A stretch of DNA of 64,000 nucleotides. Source: Tamarix chinensis (Eukaryota; Streptophyta; Magnoliopsida; Caryophyllales; Tamaricaceae). The stretch lies in contig CM060180.1 in assembly GCA_030549775.1 (NCBI GenBank), forward strand, positions 29,543,090-29,607,089, written 5' to 3'. The notes under the pieces were generated by a model. That model saw nothing but the letters and a program-made list of their open reading frames with translations, was not told where the DNA came from and did no database searches. This document shows positions 23,343 to 36,156 of the stretch, piece after piece. Numbering within the stretch: the stretch's first letter is position 1; each line of letters begins with the position of its first letter. The translations under genes and the position numbers were made by a program.

Positions 23343-24359
23343 GGCCAGGGGGAAGGAAAACGACGAAGGGAGGGAGGTGGCACGCGGGGCAGGGGTGCAG
23401 GTGGCCGGCCGATGGCAGGCGGTGCAGGTCTGCCATGGCAGGCTGGGTCGGGGACAGGGAAGAAGAAAGGAAGGAGAAGGGCACGCGGAAAAGGGAGAGA
23501 AGGACTTGGTCGGGCCGAAAAAAGAAAGAAAGCGACGGGAGAGAGGCAGGGAAGGACGATCGGGTTGGTGGCTGTCAGCGAAATCGACTTGCAGGTCGAT
23601 TGCAGGTCGGGGGGGCAGGTCGAAGAAGAAGAAGATGGCAGGGTGGACCGGTGGTCCAGGGAAAAGAAAAGAGGAGGGGAACCGGCCGGTTCGGCGTGGT
23701 TTATTAAGTCCGCAAGTCAAACGCGGCGTTTCGACGTTATGGGCGACAAAGCGCCGCGTCGCGTTGCCCGTTTGGCAACGGCTACAAGGCCATTAATTGA
23801 GGCGCGGCGTTTCGACATTTATGAGGGTAAAACGCGGCGTATGGGGCGCGCAGCAGTTGGCGTCGCGCGACGCTGGGCCGCGGGCGGGAAGGAGGAAGGA
23901 GAGGCCAGGGCCTGGGCTCGCGCGAAGGGAGAGGGGAGGCGAGGGGTCTGGGCCGGTGGGCTGGCCCAGCCGGGGGAGAAGAAAGAAAAAAAAAGAAGAG
24001 GAGGGAGAAAAAGGGAAAAAGAGGGGAAAATAGGTAATAAATAGGATGGGAAAATTAAATAAAATAACTTATGGGTAAATTGGGGTATTTTTGGGTTGTT
24101 TATAATATTAATATTTATGAAATATTAAATAAATTCCTTTTTGCTTATTTTAGACTATTTTAGATAAATTCCCTTAACCTTCATGCTAATTAGAGAAACA
24201 CCCAAATTTTCTTCCAATTAAATTTTTTATTATCTTCCTCTTAATATACCTTAATTAACTCTCTAAATTTTAATAAATAAATTTATATAATTAATTTTCC
24301 TAATAATTCCTTATGTGGCCATAATTTCGGAAATTAGGATTTTGGGATATTACAGTTTT

Positions 24360-24606
24360 GGTCTTGAGTGTTTGAATAATATTCCTTAAATAAAATATTA
24401 ATATCAAAGTAAATGATCACATGAATCAAAATAGAGAAATTATATCAGTATTAATGGCATAGTTCTTCTAGAACTAGAGGGCCTTAAATCTACTATATGT
24501 GAGTTTAAGCCACAAGATAGTAGAGGTTACGCATACTTAAGGACTAGGAGTCTATTTTTTATGGGTTCAATAGTGTTTTTTCCTAAACATTGTTGTGGCA
24601 TCCTAC
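24360..24606. other. Short non-coding stretch between two LTRs
   Basis: Continuation of the DNA into which the 5.1-kb LTR inserted. No ORF or element ends. Confidence 0.4.
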
Positions 24607-25339
24607 CCTTCTATAACACCCCAAAAATTTAGAGCTAGATTTTTTTTGTTTAAATAGTTAATTGCAAGAGCTAATATAATAAAAACGTGAGGTGTTACCA
24701 CCCCACTTGGTACACGTATGGTTTCCTCTACCATTTTCATACCAAGTACTAAGGCTAAACACGTTACTCCACTCAAATTAATAATTCAGTTATAAGAATC
24801 ATGATAGAGAGAATCAAAGTAGTTTAATATCATTTGAAGTAAAACCAAGTATCAGTGGTCATAAAATTTAGCGAAGGAAAATATATAATGACATAAGAGT
24901 TTAGGAAAAATCAGATCAAAAGCTAATGGTCAGACCACCAAATAGCCCTAACTCTTAACCCAAGTATTACCCATTGACTAATCTCACAAACTAACCTACA
25001 AAGACCACTGCTCATTGAATAAGTAGAGAGCATAAAAAGGAACCCTTCAGTACAACGGTATTGAGTAATTTATTATACAAAATTAATATGAAAAGTATGC
25101 ATGTAACATATGGAAGGAATTACAACAATATATGGTATAAAAATATTAAAATATACATGTGATTTTCAAACTATAATAATTATATTAGATAAACAATAAT
25201 CACCAAAGCCACATATTGCTCATACTCATTCATTTATAACATGTTAAAATTTACCAACCAAGCATACAAGGGATGCTCTATAAAGTAATATATAGAATCA
25301 ATATCAACATAATAACCACAAAATTCAAAATATAACTTA

Positions 25340-25570
25340 TATCTCAATATTAAAACCAATAATATCCATAACACTATAGGTAGGGCTCAGAGGAAAAATA
25401 CCAATAAAAATCCCTAATATCATAGGTAGGGTTCAAAGGCATAATACTAAAAAAAGATAGGTACGAAAGCTACTACCAAACCACAGGTAGGTATAAAGGC
25501 TACTATCAAACCACATATAGACACGAATGCTATTACCGATCTAGGGAATGCACAAATGCTACTACCAAAC
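25340..25570. repeat. Diverged tandem modules of the 24612 LTR
   Basis: Four to five copies of a ~50-bp unit with 'ATAGGTAGG', 'AAAGGC' and 'ACTACCAAACCA', in the position occupied by the CCGGTGGACCGG modules in other copies. Confidence 0.45.
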
Positions 25571-26546
25571 CAATCCAATAATCATTTTGTAACAACAATA
25601 ATAATTTCCATACTTTGTTTACTCAAGGGTAGATTATATAAAACCTGGATACACTAAGGTATTCTAGTCATACTGGCTCACCAAGGCAACATAGTATCCT
25701 ACTAATTATCACTTCAAGGACACTAAGGTACTCTAGTCTTATTGGCACAAGAAGGTAGAACAATACTCTACTGACAAGGATATTTAATCTATAAGTTTTA
25801 TTAGCCCGAATAGCTAAATATAGTAAGATATAGGGCCTAGCTATGACACTATGGCACACCAACAATGATCCAAAATCACTCGTGGGCTAAACTTAGGGTA
25901 GCTACCACTAAAGATCCATCATTTCTGATTTTGAGGTCTTTCACTTTAAATATTAGTATTTTATTAAGATGACTACAATACCACATATTAACACATAGAT
26001 CCAAATTCCATACTTAATAATTTTACTCCTTTCCAATTACTCAAGAGAATCATAATTAAAGATAACACCAAGGTCAACATTAGAAATCTGCTAAGGCCAT
26101 CTGTAATACCCTGAATTTTAGCTAACCCTAATACCGAGTAATTATTATCTTAATCTAATTCTAACCTCAGAAAATTTATTTTTCTCTCTTACCCTAATTA
26201 CCCAATCATAAATCTTAGCTTGATCCTAATTTTTATTTTGGGTTATTAACGTCTTTCTCAATCTAAACCTAATCCAAATTGATAGTTTAATTAATTTATC
26301 CTAATACTCTAACATGAATTATTGTTAACCTAAACCTAAATCTAGACCCACACCATCTCCCTTTTCTCTTTGTTATTTTTCTTCTCCTTTCCCTTGTATC
26401 TTTTTCCCCTTCTATTCCCTTCCCCTTGCATGCATGAATCCCCTTGCCAAGCCTACTCCCTACTCCATCAACTCCCCCTCCTCAGCTTAAGGGTTTGTGT
26501 TGAAATTTTTGGCCAATCACAAACCCTATATCTATGCATGTGTATG

Positions 26547-26556
26547 TATATATAAA
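26547..26556 (+). promoter_or_regulatory. LTR TATA box (TATATATAAA)
   Basis: TATA motif about 450 bp from the LTR start, followed by a pyrimidine-rich leader. Inspection only. Confidence 0.5.
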
Positions 26557-27129
26557 CCCAACAATAAATGCCCTGACCACCCTCTCTTCTCTCCCTTTTA
26601 TTTTCTATAGCAATACCATAACCGTCTTCCTCCTTGCCGCTGTAAAAACAACCTCAAAAATCCCCATCGGCGATTCCAACCAAGGAACCTCCACCACCTT
26701 ATTCAACCTACATCGAAATCCCCCACAACTAATGACCAAATCACCACACCACATCCCCTTCACTTTCAGCCAAATATATCACAACCACTTCTTTTTTTTT
26801 TTCTTCCTCCTTGACTACAACAACAACCACAGCACCACATCCCCTCCTCTTCAGTAACTTCAACCATAGCAATACCTTATATTTAGACCTTGAAATTAGA
26901 GTATGTTAATAATATTATTATTATTTTAGGAAGGGGTACTAAGTTTGGTACTTAAAAGAGTAACAAAAAAAGTTATGATAAAAATGTGAAATAAGGATTT
27001 TTAGGAAATATAAGGGTGTTAACCTTAGATAATAGCCTTATGATATCATGACATGCCTTACCTATTTTGAACATGTTCTTTAATTGTTAAAGCAAATATG
27101 AATAATATATTAATCATTTAAAGTGAAAG

Positions 27130-27710
27130 ATCACTTGATTCGGATCGAGGTATTTATGGGTCCGTTCCACCGGACGATAATAGTGGCTCAGGTGTGTTGT
27201 CTCTAAGAGGTATTTTAGACCATTCCACTAGTTTAAAAATAGTGGCTCAGCAACATTTTATCTTGAGAGGTTTTTTATGGGCCTATTCTACTAGATAATA
27301 ATAGTGACTCAAGTTTGTTATCCCTGAAAGGTGCTTTAGTTTGTTCCACCGGATTAAGAAAAGTGGGGTCTTATACTCATTGTGAATAAGAATATGAATT
27401 GAGATAATTAACCTAATAGATAAGATATTAATGATTTAAAGTAAAAGAGTATGTACGTAAAGACCAAGGTATTTATGGGTCAATTTCACCAAACGATAAT
27501 AGTAGCTTAGGTATATTGTCCCTAAAAGGTGTTTCAGATTGTTCCACTGGTTTAAGAATAGTGGCTAGGAAGCATTCTACCATAGGAGGTGTTGGATTCG
27601 TTCCATTGAATGATAATAGTGGCTTAGGTATGTTGTCCCTAAGAAGTTCTTCAGACCATTCCACTAGTTTAAGAATAGTGGGATCCCTGAACTCAACATA
27701 AATAAAAGAA
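27130..27710. repeat. Tandem modules (GTCCGTTCCACCGGA-type)
   Basis: At least two ~330-bp repeats, each starting near AGGTATTTATGGGTC, with sub-units of the form GTTCCACCGGAYNATAATAGTG + GCTCAGG + TTGTCYCTAAGAGG. These are the reverse-complement counterpart of the CCGGTGGACCGG arrays of the minus LTRs. Confidence 0.7.
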
Positions 27711-28899
27711 TGAAAATTGTTATATTTAATAAAGATGTCTGGATCAATATGTACCTCGTGATATTTTATATGTTCCACATGTGTACTTATCATCTACTAT
27801 GAATGTATAACTTTAATTATATCCCTAACTTGACATTATCGTTACCTTATTTAGTACATAGCGTATGGATCATCATTTTTATAGGGGTTGCTTATTCTCA
27901 TAAGGAGATGACCCGGATGCTTTTGTACTAGTATTTGATGACCAATTGGATGATTTTGCTGCCTTTGATGCATTGTACGGGGATGAGTGACTTTTTTTGT
28001 CTAGGTGTTTGAGTAAAGAGTCATGTTAATTCATATTTATATTTATAAAGCTCCTCTCATTTCTAGTTACTCTATTTTACTTTGAATAGTTTTAGCATTG
28101 TGGTTGATGTAAGGATGATATGGTTAATTAGACTTATGTCAATTATAGCAGTAACACCCGGTATTTTATTTATATAACTCTACCATAAAATAAAATTTTT
28201 TAGTAGTAAATTTTGGGGTGTTACACCATCTTGGCTCTATTATTCATATTTGGGCGCATTAAACCAGAAATGACTAAAATGCCCTAGGGGATATAATTAC
28301 AATATTAACATCCATTTTAAATACTAATTTCATTTTATTTATTAATTTATCGTGAAAATTCTAAAACACAATAATTAAATTATATAACATGCAAATACAT
28401 TACCAAACACGTGAAATGATCATTTTACCCTTATACATGATTTAGCACATAAAACCCTAATATGTGTTTCTAGAACATCAACTCACATATTTTCATGCTC
28501 AACAAAAAATAATACATATTAGACACGCTTATCGGAATATTTATCATGATACACTTAAAATGACCATAATACTCCTACTACAACATCAAAACATATACCT
28601 TCATACTTAACAATAATTAAGACATATTATACATTTATATCAGAATAAATATTATGGTATGCTTAAATGACCAAATTATTTCTAGGGCACACAATAGTAA
28701 TAATTACGTTAAAAATACGCCTAAACATACTCAACCTATTATATTAGACATACATGATATATATAATTTATTTCTGGCATTTAAACCATTTTAACATACT
28801 TTCACACAAATAATAATTTACATAAGTTTACATTCTCCATTTCACTAAATTATGTACTAGCATTATCAAGTAAATAATTTCAATGCCACAAGCATGCTT

Positions 28900-29566
28900 A
28901 ATGAAGTTTCCCCATAATTTGAGATTTATAAAGTGTGAAATTCTTGTGTTTAATAAATTTTAGATGATGGTTTATCTTGATTTGGAAGTATATTTTGGGT
29001 TTTATCTAAAAAGGAATTATAATATTTGAGAGAAGATAAGTTTTCTTAGCGTACTAGTATGTTGATTTTATGAACCAATCAATTGGTCTGTCATTTTCAC
29101 CTTGAGTTTAGTTAAACAGAACTGATTGCTGGTTTGAGAAACTTATTGACTAGTATTTGAGTGGCAGAGAATGAGAGTACATACAAGCATATGGTCGAAT
29201 CAGTAAAGAGAATTTTGAGAAAAACCTATACACATGAGCATAAAGAGCTTATACTTACTTAAAGCGAGGAAGTGTGCTTCTCTATTAATCTTTGTCTCAT
29301 AAGGATGAACATCTACATGATCCTAAACATTCTTAGAGTGTCATATTAATACTGATTTGGGAGTCTAAATCGAGGAGTGTTCACAACATTATATTCATTT
29401 TCTTACTATTAACACTCACAATATGGGTCGATCTAGCATTTTTTGTCTTGCCCATGTAGTACGTTCAATCATCTGAGGCTTTAATCCCACTCCCTTCTAT
29501 CTTTATTTTCCCATTTGTTATTTGGAGTTTTGTTTGAGGATAAGCAAAGAGTATGCATAGGGGAGT
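28900..29566 (+). mobile_element. 3' internal end of an Athila/Tat-like Ty3/gypsy element (decayed)
   Basis: Non-coding. It ends in TTTGTTTGAGGATAAGCAAA, then CATAGGGGAG, directly before TGATAAATTG. Athila/Tat elements typically have such a 'TTTGAGGACAAGCAAA...GTGGGGGAG|TTGATA' polypurine tract and LTR start. No pol frame is visible. Confidence 0.4.
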
Positions 29567-30609
29567 TGATAAATTGAATTTTTTCCATAGTTGTATCTTG
29601 CTTTCCCTTAATTTATGTAGTATTGCTTAGCATTTTATTTGTGTTACTACTTTCTTGATAATGGTTTTTAGGAAATTTCTGTAATATCCCCAAAAATTAC
29701 AGTTGAAAATTTTTATTTAATTTAAAACAATACAAGCACAAGAGTGCTACCACTGTGATTAGTATAAGCCGCGAAAGAACAAGCAACAGAGTGTTGATTG
29801 AGAAAGGGGCACGTTGCTGGAGAGGAGCAAAAGAGAGAATATAAAAATGCTCATTCTTTAGGCCTTGGATAAGGAGAATTTTTCTGACAAAGAAGAATTT
29901 CCCTAGACTTATATAGAGGGTATGAACTTAAGGGCTACAGACGCTATCCTTTCCAATACTTATCCCCCTCTGGTTGAATGAAAAGGATCTTTTTCATATC
30001 ACTAAGGTCATTCTAAGTGACATAGAATCAAAGGCTAGTCTCACACCAACCACAAGGCTAAGGAAAATTTTACAATTCATTGAACACACTTAAGGTAGAG
30101 AAATGTAGAAAAGCGAACATTCATAATGAGAAAATTAGAGTGCGTTATTAAAAGTCATTATAACCAAAATAGAGTACATAATCAAAGTCCCTAAGAGGAT
30201 AAAAGATACAATATAATAAAACAAAACAAAAATAAAATTAAAATTTCGGTCTACATCACTCTTGGGCCCCCATGCCAAGTCTAAGAAAGTCAACTCTTAG
30301 CCCCGCCCGAAGCCTCATAAGTGTCATAGGCATAAAAAAATGGCGTGTCCTATCTGCACAAATTCAGCATGGCCCTTTGCTGGTGGGAATGAGCAGCACC
30401 CATGAAACGGGCGGTCAATACGCTACATATTCAGTAAGGTAACTATGTAGCTAAGGTCATACACAAAAAAGCATATAAAACAAGAAGGATCATATAGATA
30501 AACCACATAAGTAACGCAAATAGTATAGGTCATGTTATAATCCTGTTAAACTTAATCATTAGATCTCTAGTCAATATTCCCATTTCACACCATTCTTATT
30601 ATCAATTCA

Positions 30610-31110
30610 TGCGAGTATGGGAACCCCACTATTATAAGCTATGGACCGGAAAAACACCCAGGGCAAAAGGCACCTACCTACTATGATTTGTCGGCGGAAC
30701 AATCTCCAGGGCACAAGACTCCTAGCCACTATTATTCGTCGGTGTACCGGTCTAGCCCCGACTCTCATGGTGTTTCATTGTAAGTAGATAGTATCTTTCC
30801 ATGGTTTACCATCATTAGATTTGGTTTGTTGAGATCGAGATCCTCCACTTTTATAGTCGGTGGACCAGTTTGGTCCCGACTCGCATGGTATTTCATTGTA
30901 AGTAGATAGTATCTTTCCACGGTTTACCATCATTAGATTTAGTTTGTTGAGATAAAGATCCCCTACTTTTATAATCGGTGCACTAGAAACATATAGGGCA
31001 GAATGCTCCTGACCACTATTATTCGCCGATGGATCGATCTCCAAGGCACCCCTATACCTAGCCACTATTATTCGTCGGTGGACTGATCTGGGTCCGGCTC
31101 AACAATCTTT
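30610..31110. repeat. Tandem hairpin modules in the 29680 LTR
   Basis: Decayed copies of the CCGGTGGACCGG array, with sub-units such as CCACTATTATTCGTCGGTG and CAGGGCACAAGACTCCTAG. A ~125-bp passage containing GTAAGTAGATAGTATCTTTC is duplicated (about 30779 and 30898). Confidence 0.7.
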
Positions 31111-32576
31111 CTCTTTAAATGGTTAGTATCTTATCCGTGTCTTATTTGATAAATATTACCATTCTAGACATGCATGTCCTTTGGACTACTAGCTCACACA
31201 ATCCATCTACTCCTATTCTCCTAAAAGGGCTAGTCCTATATCTTAGGACTTCTGCGCCTCCTAATACGCCCAGACATCCTTTTCCTCATCTCCTCACTTA
31301 CCACGAATGCCCAAATCCTAAGTGTATGGGTTGAGGCCCACTTTCCTATACTTCTGAGTCCACTCACTATCGCCCTCTAAGGTTTTCCTCCGAGAAACCC
31401 TAATTTGGCCTATATGGGCCAAGCTTCCTCTATCCCACACAGCTCATGCTCCTTTTCCCCCCACTCATCACCTCACTTAGGTTTAACCCCAAGTATCCCA
31501 CTTACTTCCCATTTTGCACATGTGACCCCGAAACCCTAGTTGGTCACTCCAAAACCCTAGCACCTCTCTTTTCTCATATGTTATATCTCCATTACTCTCA
31601 CTTACCATCCCCTCTTCTACATGACACACACTCACCCTCCATGTGACATCCTTCCATTCTTACCCTATATTCCAATCCTCTCCATTATTTCTCCCTTCCA
31701 CAATCTCCTCCACCTAGGGTTTTCCTCCCAAACCCTAGCCAAGTTCCCTATGCACCCTTATACCAACCAATGTACTATTTTTCACCCATGGATTTCAATC
31801 ACCCCAACAACTCTTCCCTCACCTTACTTAAATCCCAAGTCAAATTTTCCCATATAAGGATCATCCCCATGCAAAAACCATCTATCCCATGCAAACCCTA
31901 GACTCCTATACAAGATTCACTTTACTCTCTTATTTTGTCCATATTATCCTTTTATTTATCCACCCATAAGTCATGAGATCCATAGATCATTCTTACTTCC
32001 CTCTAGTCAACTCATTTTATTTTTTCCTTTTCATCTTTTCACCCCATACCATATCTTTAAAGCATCCTAGCATGCATGTCCTAAAGGGCCACATCACATA
32101 AGCACCACAAGCACAACATACATACTATTTTACACATACCATAAGGAGGACACATAAACGTACCTTAGCTCCACACTGCGCTATAAGTAAGTAGTCATAA
32201 TCACTTAAGGTACACAAATATATCATAACACATAGCATACAAAGCACATAATACACATATTAGGCATTAACTACATCCTTACCTAAAATGACACCGGACT
32301 TGAAGTACGCTCCTATGCCTCCTTAAGGTTTGGACATAGTTCACCTATAAGAGGAAAATACTAGGGTTAATTACTTCTCTCTTACCAACATTATCATTAT
32401 TTCCTACATTACCTTTACCATAACCTAGTATTAGGGATATTAATAATAATAGTAGTAGCTTATTAGTAAAAATAAGGATATTGCCCTTAAAATGGTTAAT
32501 CATGCTATTATTAGTCAAAATAGGTTTAGGTAGTTATATTGGTCCATGGTAAGGTATTATTAACAATATTAAAGAT

Positions 32577-32825
32577 AATAACTTTAATACTGATAATGTG
32601 AATAATAATAGTACTAGTAATCATAAAAATAGTAACTATAATGATGATGATAATGATGATGATGATGATACTAATAATAATAGTGATAATGATGATGATG
32701 ATGATAATAATAATAATAATAATAATAATAACTTGACTAATAATAATAGTAATAATAATACTAGTAACGTCAAATGTTAATAATAATAATAATAAAAATA
32801 AAAATAACAACAACAACAACAAGAA

Positions 32826-32863
<38 letters not shown>

Positions 32864-32880
32864 ACACTAATAAAATAAAA
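32577..32880. repeat. Compound trinucleotide microsatellite (AAT, ATG, ATA, AGT, AAC)
   Basis: Successive runs of AAT, GATGAT, AATAAT, AACAAC and AGTAGT units. Same relative position as the runs at 22536-22660 and 58029-58206. Confidence 0.85.
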
Positions 32881-33502
32881 TAACAATTACACTAATTATA
32901 ATTAAGGGTTAGGAAAGTTGGGACACAACCTAGTGGTGATGGCAGCTAGGCGGCGGTGACAGTGGTAGAGGAAGTGGGGGTTGGAAAGGTGTATTTTTAG
33001 GCTAGAAGAGAGAATGTGAGATGGTGGTAGTGGTAGTGGTGTATTCTCTGGGTTGAGAGGGATGGAGTGGTGGTGGTGGCGGCGTAGGTAGTGGTTGTTG
33101 TGGTGGCCGAGGGTGGTGGAGAAGGAGGAAGGGTGAAGGAGAAGGAGGCAGGGAGAAAGGAAGGTAGGGGAGGTAGGGGAAGCTTTTCTGAGTGGATTGG
33201 GTGGCAGGAGAGGCAGTGATTGTAGCGGAGAAGGTGGCACACGACGGAAAGAGGGACGACGATGGGTGCAAAGTAGCAGTTCGAGCAACCAATTTTGCAC
33301 AGTTGGGGTGGATCATGTAGGGGGTACTAGGGGTGGTGAGTGGTATGGTTCGATGGAGGGTAATGCAGGGAAGGTTTTGGGTGGTGTTTTGGGCAACGAT
33401 GTTGGCCAATAACGACAGGGATGACGTCTGATGCGGTGGTGGCGCAAGGAGGTTAGATTTTTTAGGCAGGGAAAAGAGGCCCAAATGAGATCAGTTGAGG
33501 GT

Positions 33503-33510
33503 ATTTATGG
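33503..33510 (-). promoter_or_regulatory. LTR TATA box (CATAAATA)
   Basis: The minus strand reads GACCCATAAATACCCTC, in the same place as the TATAAATA of the 19240 and 55210 LTRs. Confidence 0.5.
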
Positions 33511-35654
33511 GTCATTGGAGGGAGGATAAGACAAATAGGGCAGGTGAGGCAGAGCTCGTTGGCCAACTATGGCAGGCTGGTGTAAGCATGTGATTTTGCA
33601 AGGCAGGTTTGGTTGGGCAGGAGAAAACAGGAAAGGAGAAGGTGCACGTGTGAGGGCAGGTGCAGGGGGTTAGGCACGTAAAAGGAAAGGAAAGGGAAGG
33701 GGGAGAAAAGGGAGGTGAAAGGATGGAGGTACGATGGCTAGGTTGGTCAGTAGTGCAGAGTTGCCGGTTCGACTTGTAACGCATGGGAGAAGGGAGGAAG
33801 AAGAAGAGGAGGGTTGACCAGTCGGTCTGGGGGAAAAGAAAAGAAAGAAAAAGAAGGGGAAACCAGGTGGTCGAGGGGAGGAAAAAAAGAGGTAGCGGGC
33901 TAGACCTTGCAGGGGAAATAAGAGAGGGAGAGGAGTAGGGCTGCGAGAGGGGGCTGGCCCAAACCGGGAAAGAAGGGGGGAAAAGAAAAGTAGAAAGGAA
34001 GAAAAAAGGAAAGAAAAAGGAAAAAGGGAAAAGAAAAAATAGGTTGGTTGAGGTATTTAGAATATTTTAGTATTTAAAATTTTTTAAAATAATAAAAATG
34101 AGTAAAATAATAATTAAATTCCTTTTTTATATCAATTTAGGATATTTTGAGTAATTTTTCCTAAATTCTATTTTAATTAGCAAAATACCCTAATCTCTCC
34201 TAATTAAATTGTCTATTATTTTCCTCTTATTGTTTTCTTAAATACTCCCCTTATTTTAATAAAATAATATATTTAATTAATTTTTCTAATAATCCCTATT
34301 TTATCATAATTTTCTAAATTAGGGTTTTTGGGGTATTTCAATTTCACACAAAATCAAAGATACAAGGAAATAATGCATGGAGCCAAGAAAATAATCAAAT
34401 ATGGAAGGCATTGAATGAAGAAAATCAACCTCACATGTCATTGGAGAAGTGAAGAGGGTCAAAGAACTGAAAAGAGGAGCAAATGAAGCAAGAGGAAGAA
34501 GAAATGGGTATTGCATGGCCAGCCAATGCAACCTTGCATAGCCGTGCAACTATCGAACAACATCCCTAAGGAATTTCCTCGGAATATAGTAGCACACCCT
34601 TACACACCCCTGTATGTTTATGTTACTGAGAGTTGAAAGCTACACAGTCACCCGATGCAACCTTGCTAATGGTTACTAGCATAGCACACAATTTTATCCC
34701 ACGATTCTCTACTCCTTTTATGTGATAAAACACACTGAGTATAAAAAGAGGGATGACAGTATTAAGGGGGGAAGGCTTAATTCTTTGTGTTAATCTCAAG
34801 CAAAAACAATTGATTGTAATTTACCGTTGATTTGTATGTAATTTGTGTTCTTCAATCAAGATTTGTGAAGGGTATATCTTAACTCTGCAGAACGTTAATT
34901 TTGTCTTCGATCTACGGTTTGATCTTTTCGTTCTCTTTTATGTTATTTATTATTTCTTCAATATGTATGCCAATCATTTATTTTCTACATTTTATTCAAG
35001 TCAAGAGTGAGTAATTATCTTTTCTAGGATTAAATTAGACTCTATTTGGTATGAATATAATGAGTTAAATTATATGTCGTATGTATGGTTCATATAGGCT
35101 ATTTTTTGTGTTAGAAATTATTGATATAATTCAGGTTTGATAAAATCTAATATATATATATATATATATGTCGATTATAACTGAAAATTTGAAATCAATG
35201 TCAGAAAATTAATATATGAACGGAAATCTAATTAATCACGAAAGTAAATAATTGATTCTTAGGGACTATTTAATCGGTGGTGTTTAATGGATTTAATATA
35301 ATTTATTAGTTATGAAGGTAGTCAATGGATTATATTAGGTACATTTCTAGACCTTAAAAAAGGTTAGTAAATTACAATTGACCGATTGTTCACAATAATT
35401 TTGAACTATACTACGACATATTAATACTTTATTTTTTTAATACTAATAACGAGACCAAAGTTCAATCCTAGGTTTACATCTATAGTTTTAGCATCTGTAA
35501 TTTATTATTTAGTCTATCATTTACTTCCATTTCCTCTTTTTATAACAATCTAGATAGCTAAAATAATAAAAATTGGTAATTAATTGTGAAGTCCCTGTGA
35601 ATATGACCTCGACATGCTACAACCAGTCGTGAGCTTGCAGATTAGCAACCATCA

Positions 35655-36150
35655 CACATCAATCCAAAAACAAAGGAAGTGGAAAGAGGATTAAAGGGAG
35701 AAAGAAAAAGGCCATTGAGAAACAAAAGAAGATGACAAGATAGTGCAAGGTATGTGGAGAGTACGCAAGCCTATAAAATAAAATTTGAAATCAAAGGTAA
35801 AACAAATCATTTTACTTCTTGATCAGAACTTGCAATATTTTTTAATTCCTTAGATTAAATTGCAACAAATGTTAGTTTTTTATGTATCAATGACAAATTT
35901 TGGAATGAAAGACTGGATTTGGATGTCAATTTTTTTTCAATATCATAAAGGGTATTGGTTCTTCATGCTTTTTGTTGTAGTTTACATGATAGTGGGAAGT
36001 TGCTTTTTGGAGTTCTATAAGGAGCAACTCAAGGAGTCGTGACACTTTCGAATCATGGAGGATTTTTTTTCTACCATATTTTATAATTAAATGAATGTAT
36101 ATTTCATGAGTATGTTTTATTTTTGTTGCAACATGCATACCTTTGGATGG
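35655..36150. other. AT-rich intergenic DNA, no gene seen
   Basis: The overlapping 60-70-aa ORFs at 35860-36138 on both strands show no recognisable motif and are treated as chance. Confidence 0.55.
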
Positions 36151-36156
36151 AAATTA

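Larger units (their letters stand above)
19240..24354 (-). mobile_element. Giant solo LTR, 5.1 kb
   Basis: Plus-strand ends TGTAACACCCCC...GGGATATTACA, with a perfect 5-bp target duplication GTTTT at 19235-19239 and 24355-24359. A TATAAATA box on the minus strand at 23342-23335 fixes the orientation. From the left the LTR contains a conserved 3' end block (CCGCCACACTTAGTACCAGA and following), CCGGTGGACCGG modules, a TACCACCAT minisatellite, an AAT microsatellite, and a G-rich (plus-strand), CpG-rich 1.3-kb stretch that encodes only proline-rich open frames on the minus strand. No gag, pol, PBS or polypurine tract. The retained CpGs suggest it is among the younger insertions. Confidence 0.85.
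26102..28225 (+). mobile_element. Solo LTR, 2.1 kb
   Basis: Begins TGTAATACCCTG and ends TTTTGGGGTGTTACA, flanked by a perfect 5-bp duplication CCATC (26097-26101 and 28226-28230). A TATATATAAACCC box at about 26547-26558 and the module array at 27130-27710 show plus orientation. It is shorter than the minus-oriented LTRs but shares their ends and module type. No internal retrotransposon domain. Inserted into the LTR that starts at 24612. Confidence 0.85.
24612..28900 (-). mobile_element. Minus-oriented LTR fragment, split by a plus solo LTR
   Basis: Starts TATAACACCCC (TG end decayed to TA). It carries the family 3' block (CCACCCCACTTGGTACACG, then CATACCAAGTACTAAGGCTA) and a segment at 25640-26000 that matches 62740-63070 of the last LTR: AGGTCTTTCACTTTAA, then TAAGATATAGGGCCT. 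It resumes after 28230. I find no right end. Homology seems to fade near 28900, where Athila/Tat-like sequence begins, so the 5' part is truncated. Confidence 0.6.
29680..34340 (-). mobile_element. Solo LTR, 4.66 kb
   Basis: Ends TGTAATATCCCC...TTTTGGGGTATTTCA, with a perfect 5-bp duplication ATTTC at 29675-29679 and 34341-34345. Internal order matches the 19240-24354 LTR: modules at 30610-31110, CATGCATGTCCTAAAGGGCC near 32070, a conserved CCTTACCT block at 32280, microsatellites at 32577-32880, a plus-strand G-rich stretch with minus-strand proline-rich open frames, and a minus TATA box at 33510-33503. No internal domain. Confidence 0.85.
29567..35654 (+). mobile_element. Athila/Tat-like LTR, copy 1 (split by a solo LTR)
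   Basis: Starts TGATAAATTG after a polypurine tract and ends near GATTAGCAACCATCA. It is collinear with 51930-60864: shared blocks include TTTGTGTTACTACT, ATCACGAAAGTA/ATCATGAAAGTA, TTCAATCCTAGGTTTA/TTTAATCCTAGGTTTT, CTAGATAGC, and the end GTCCCTGTGAATATGACCTC versus GTTCCTTGTGAGATGTGACCT. Net length without the 29680-34340 insertion is about 1.4 kb. No tRNA-type primer site follows, so it is a 3' or solo LTR. Confidence 0.5.

Noticed and set aside
22466..24044. Long proline-rich (minus) and glycine/arginine-rich (plus) open frames as host genes
   Set aside because: They lie wholly inside a TSD-bounded LTR, in purine/pyrimidine-skewed sequence where stops are rare on both strands. No domain is recognisable.
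32526..32867. Poly-Leu/poly-Ile or Asn/Asp ORFs (also at 22510-22824 and 57927-58217)
   Set aside because: Pure translation of AAT/ATG/AGT microsatellites.
35860..36138. Small membrane-protein-like ORF (hydrophobic, 60 aa) and its antisense partner
   Set aside because: Hydrophobicity follows from T-rich sequence. No start context, splice sites or similarity seen.
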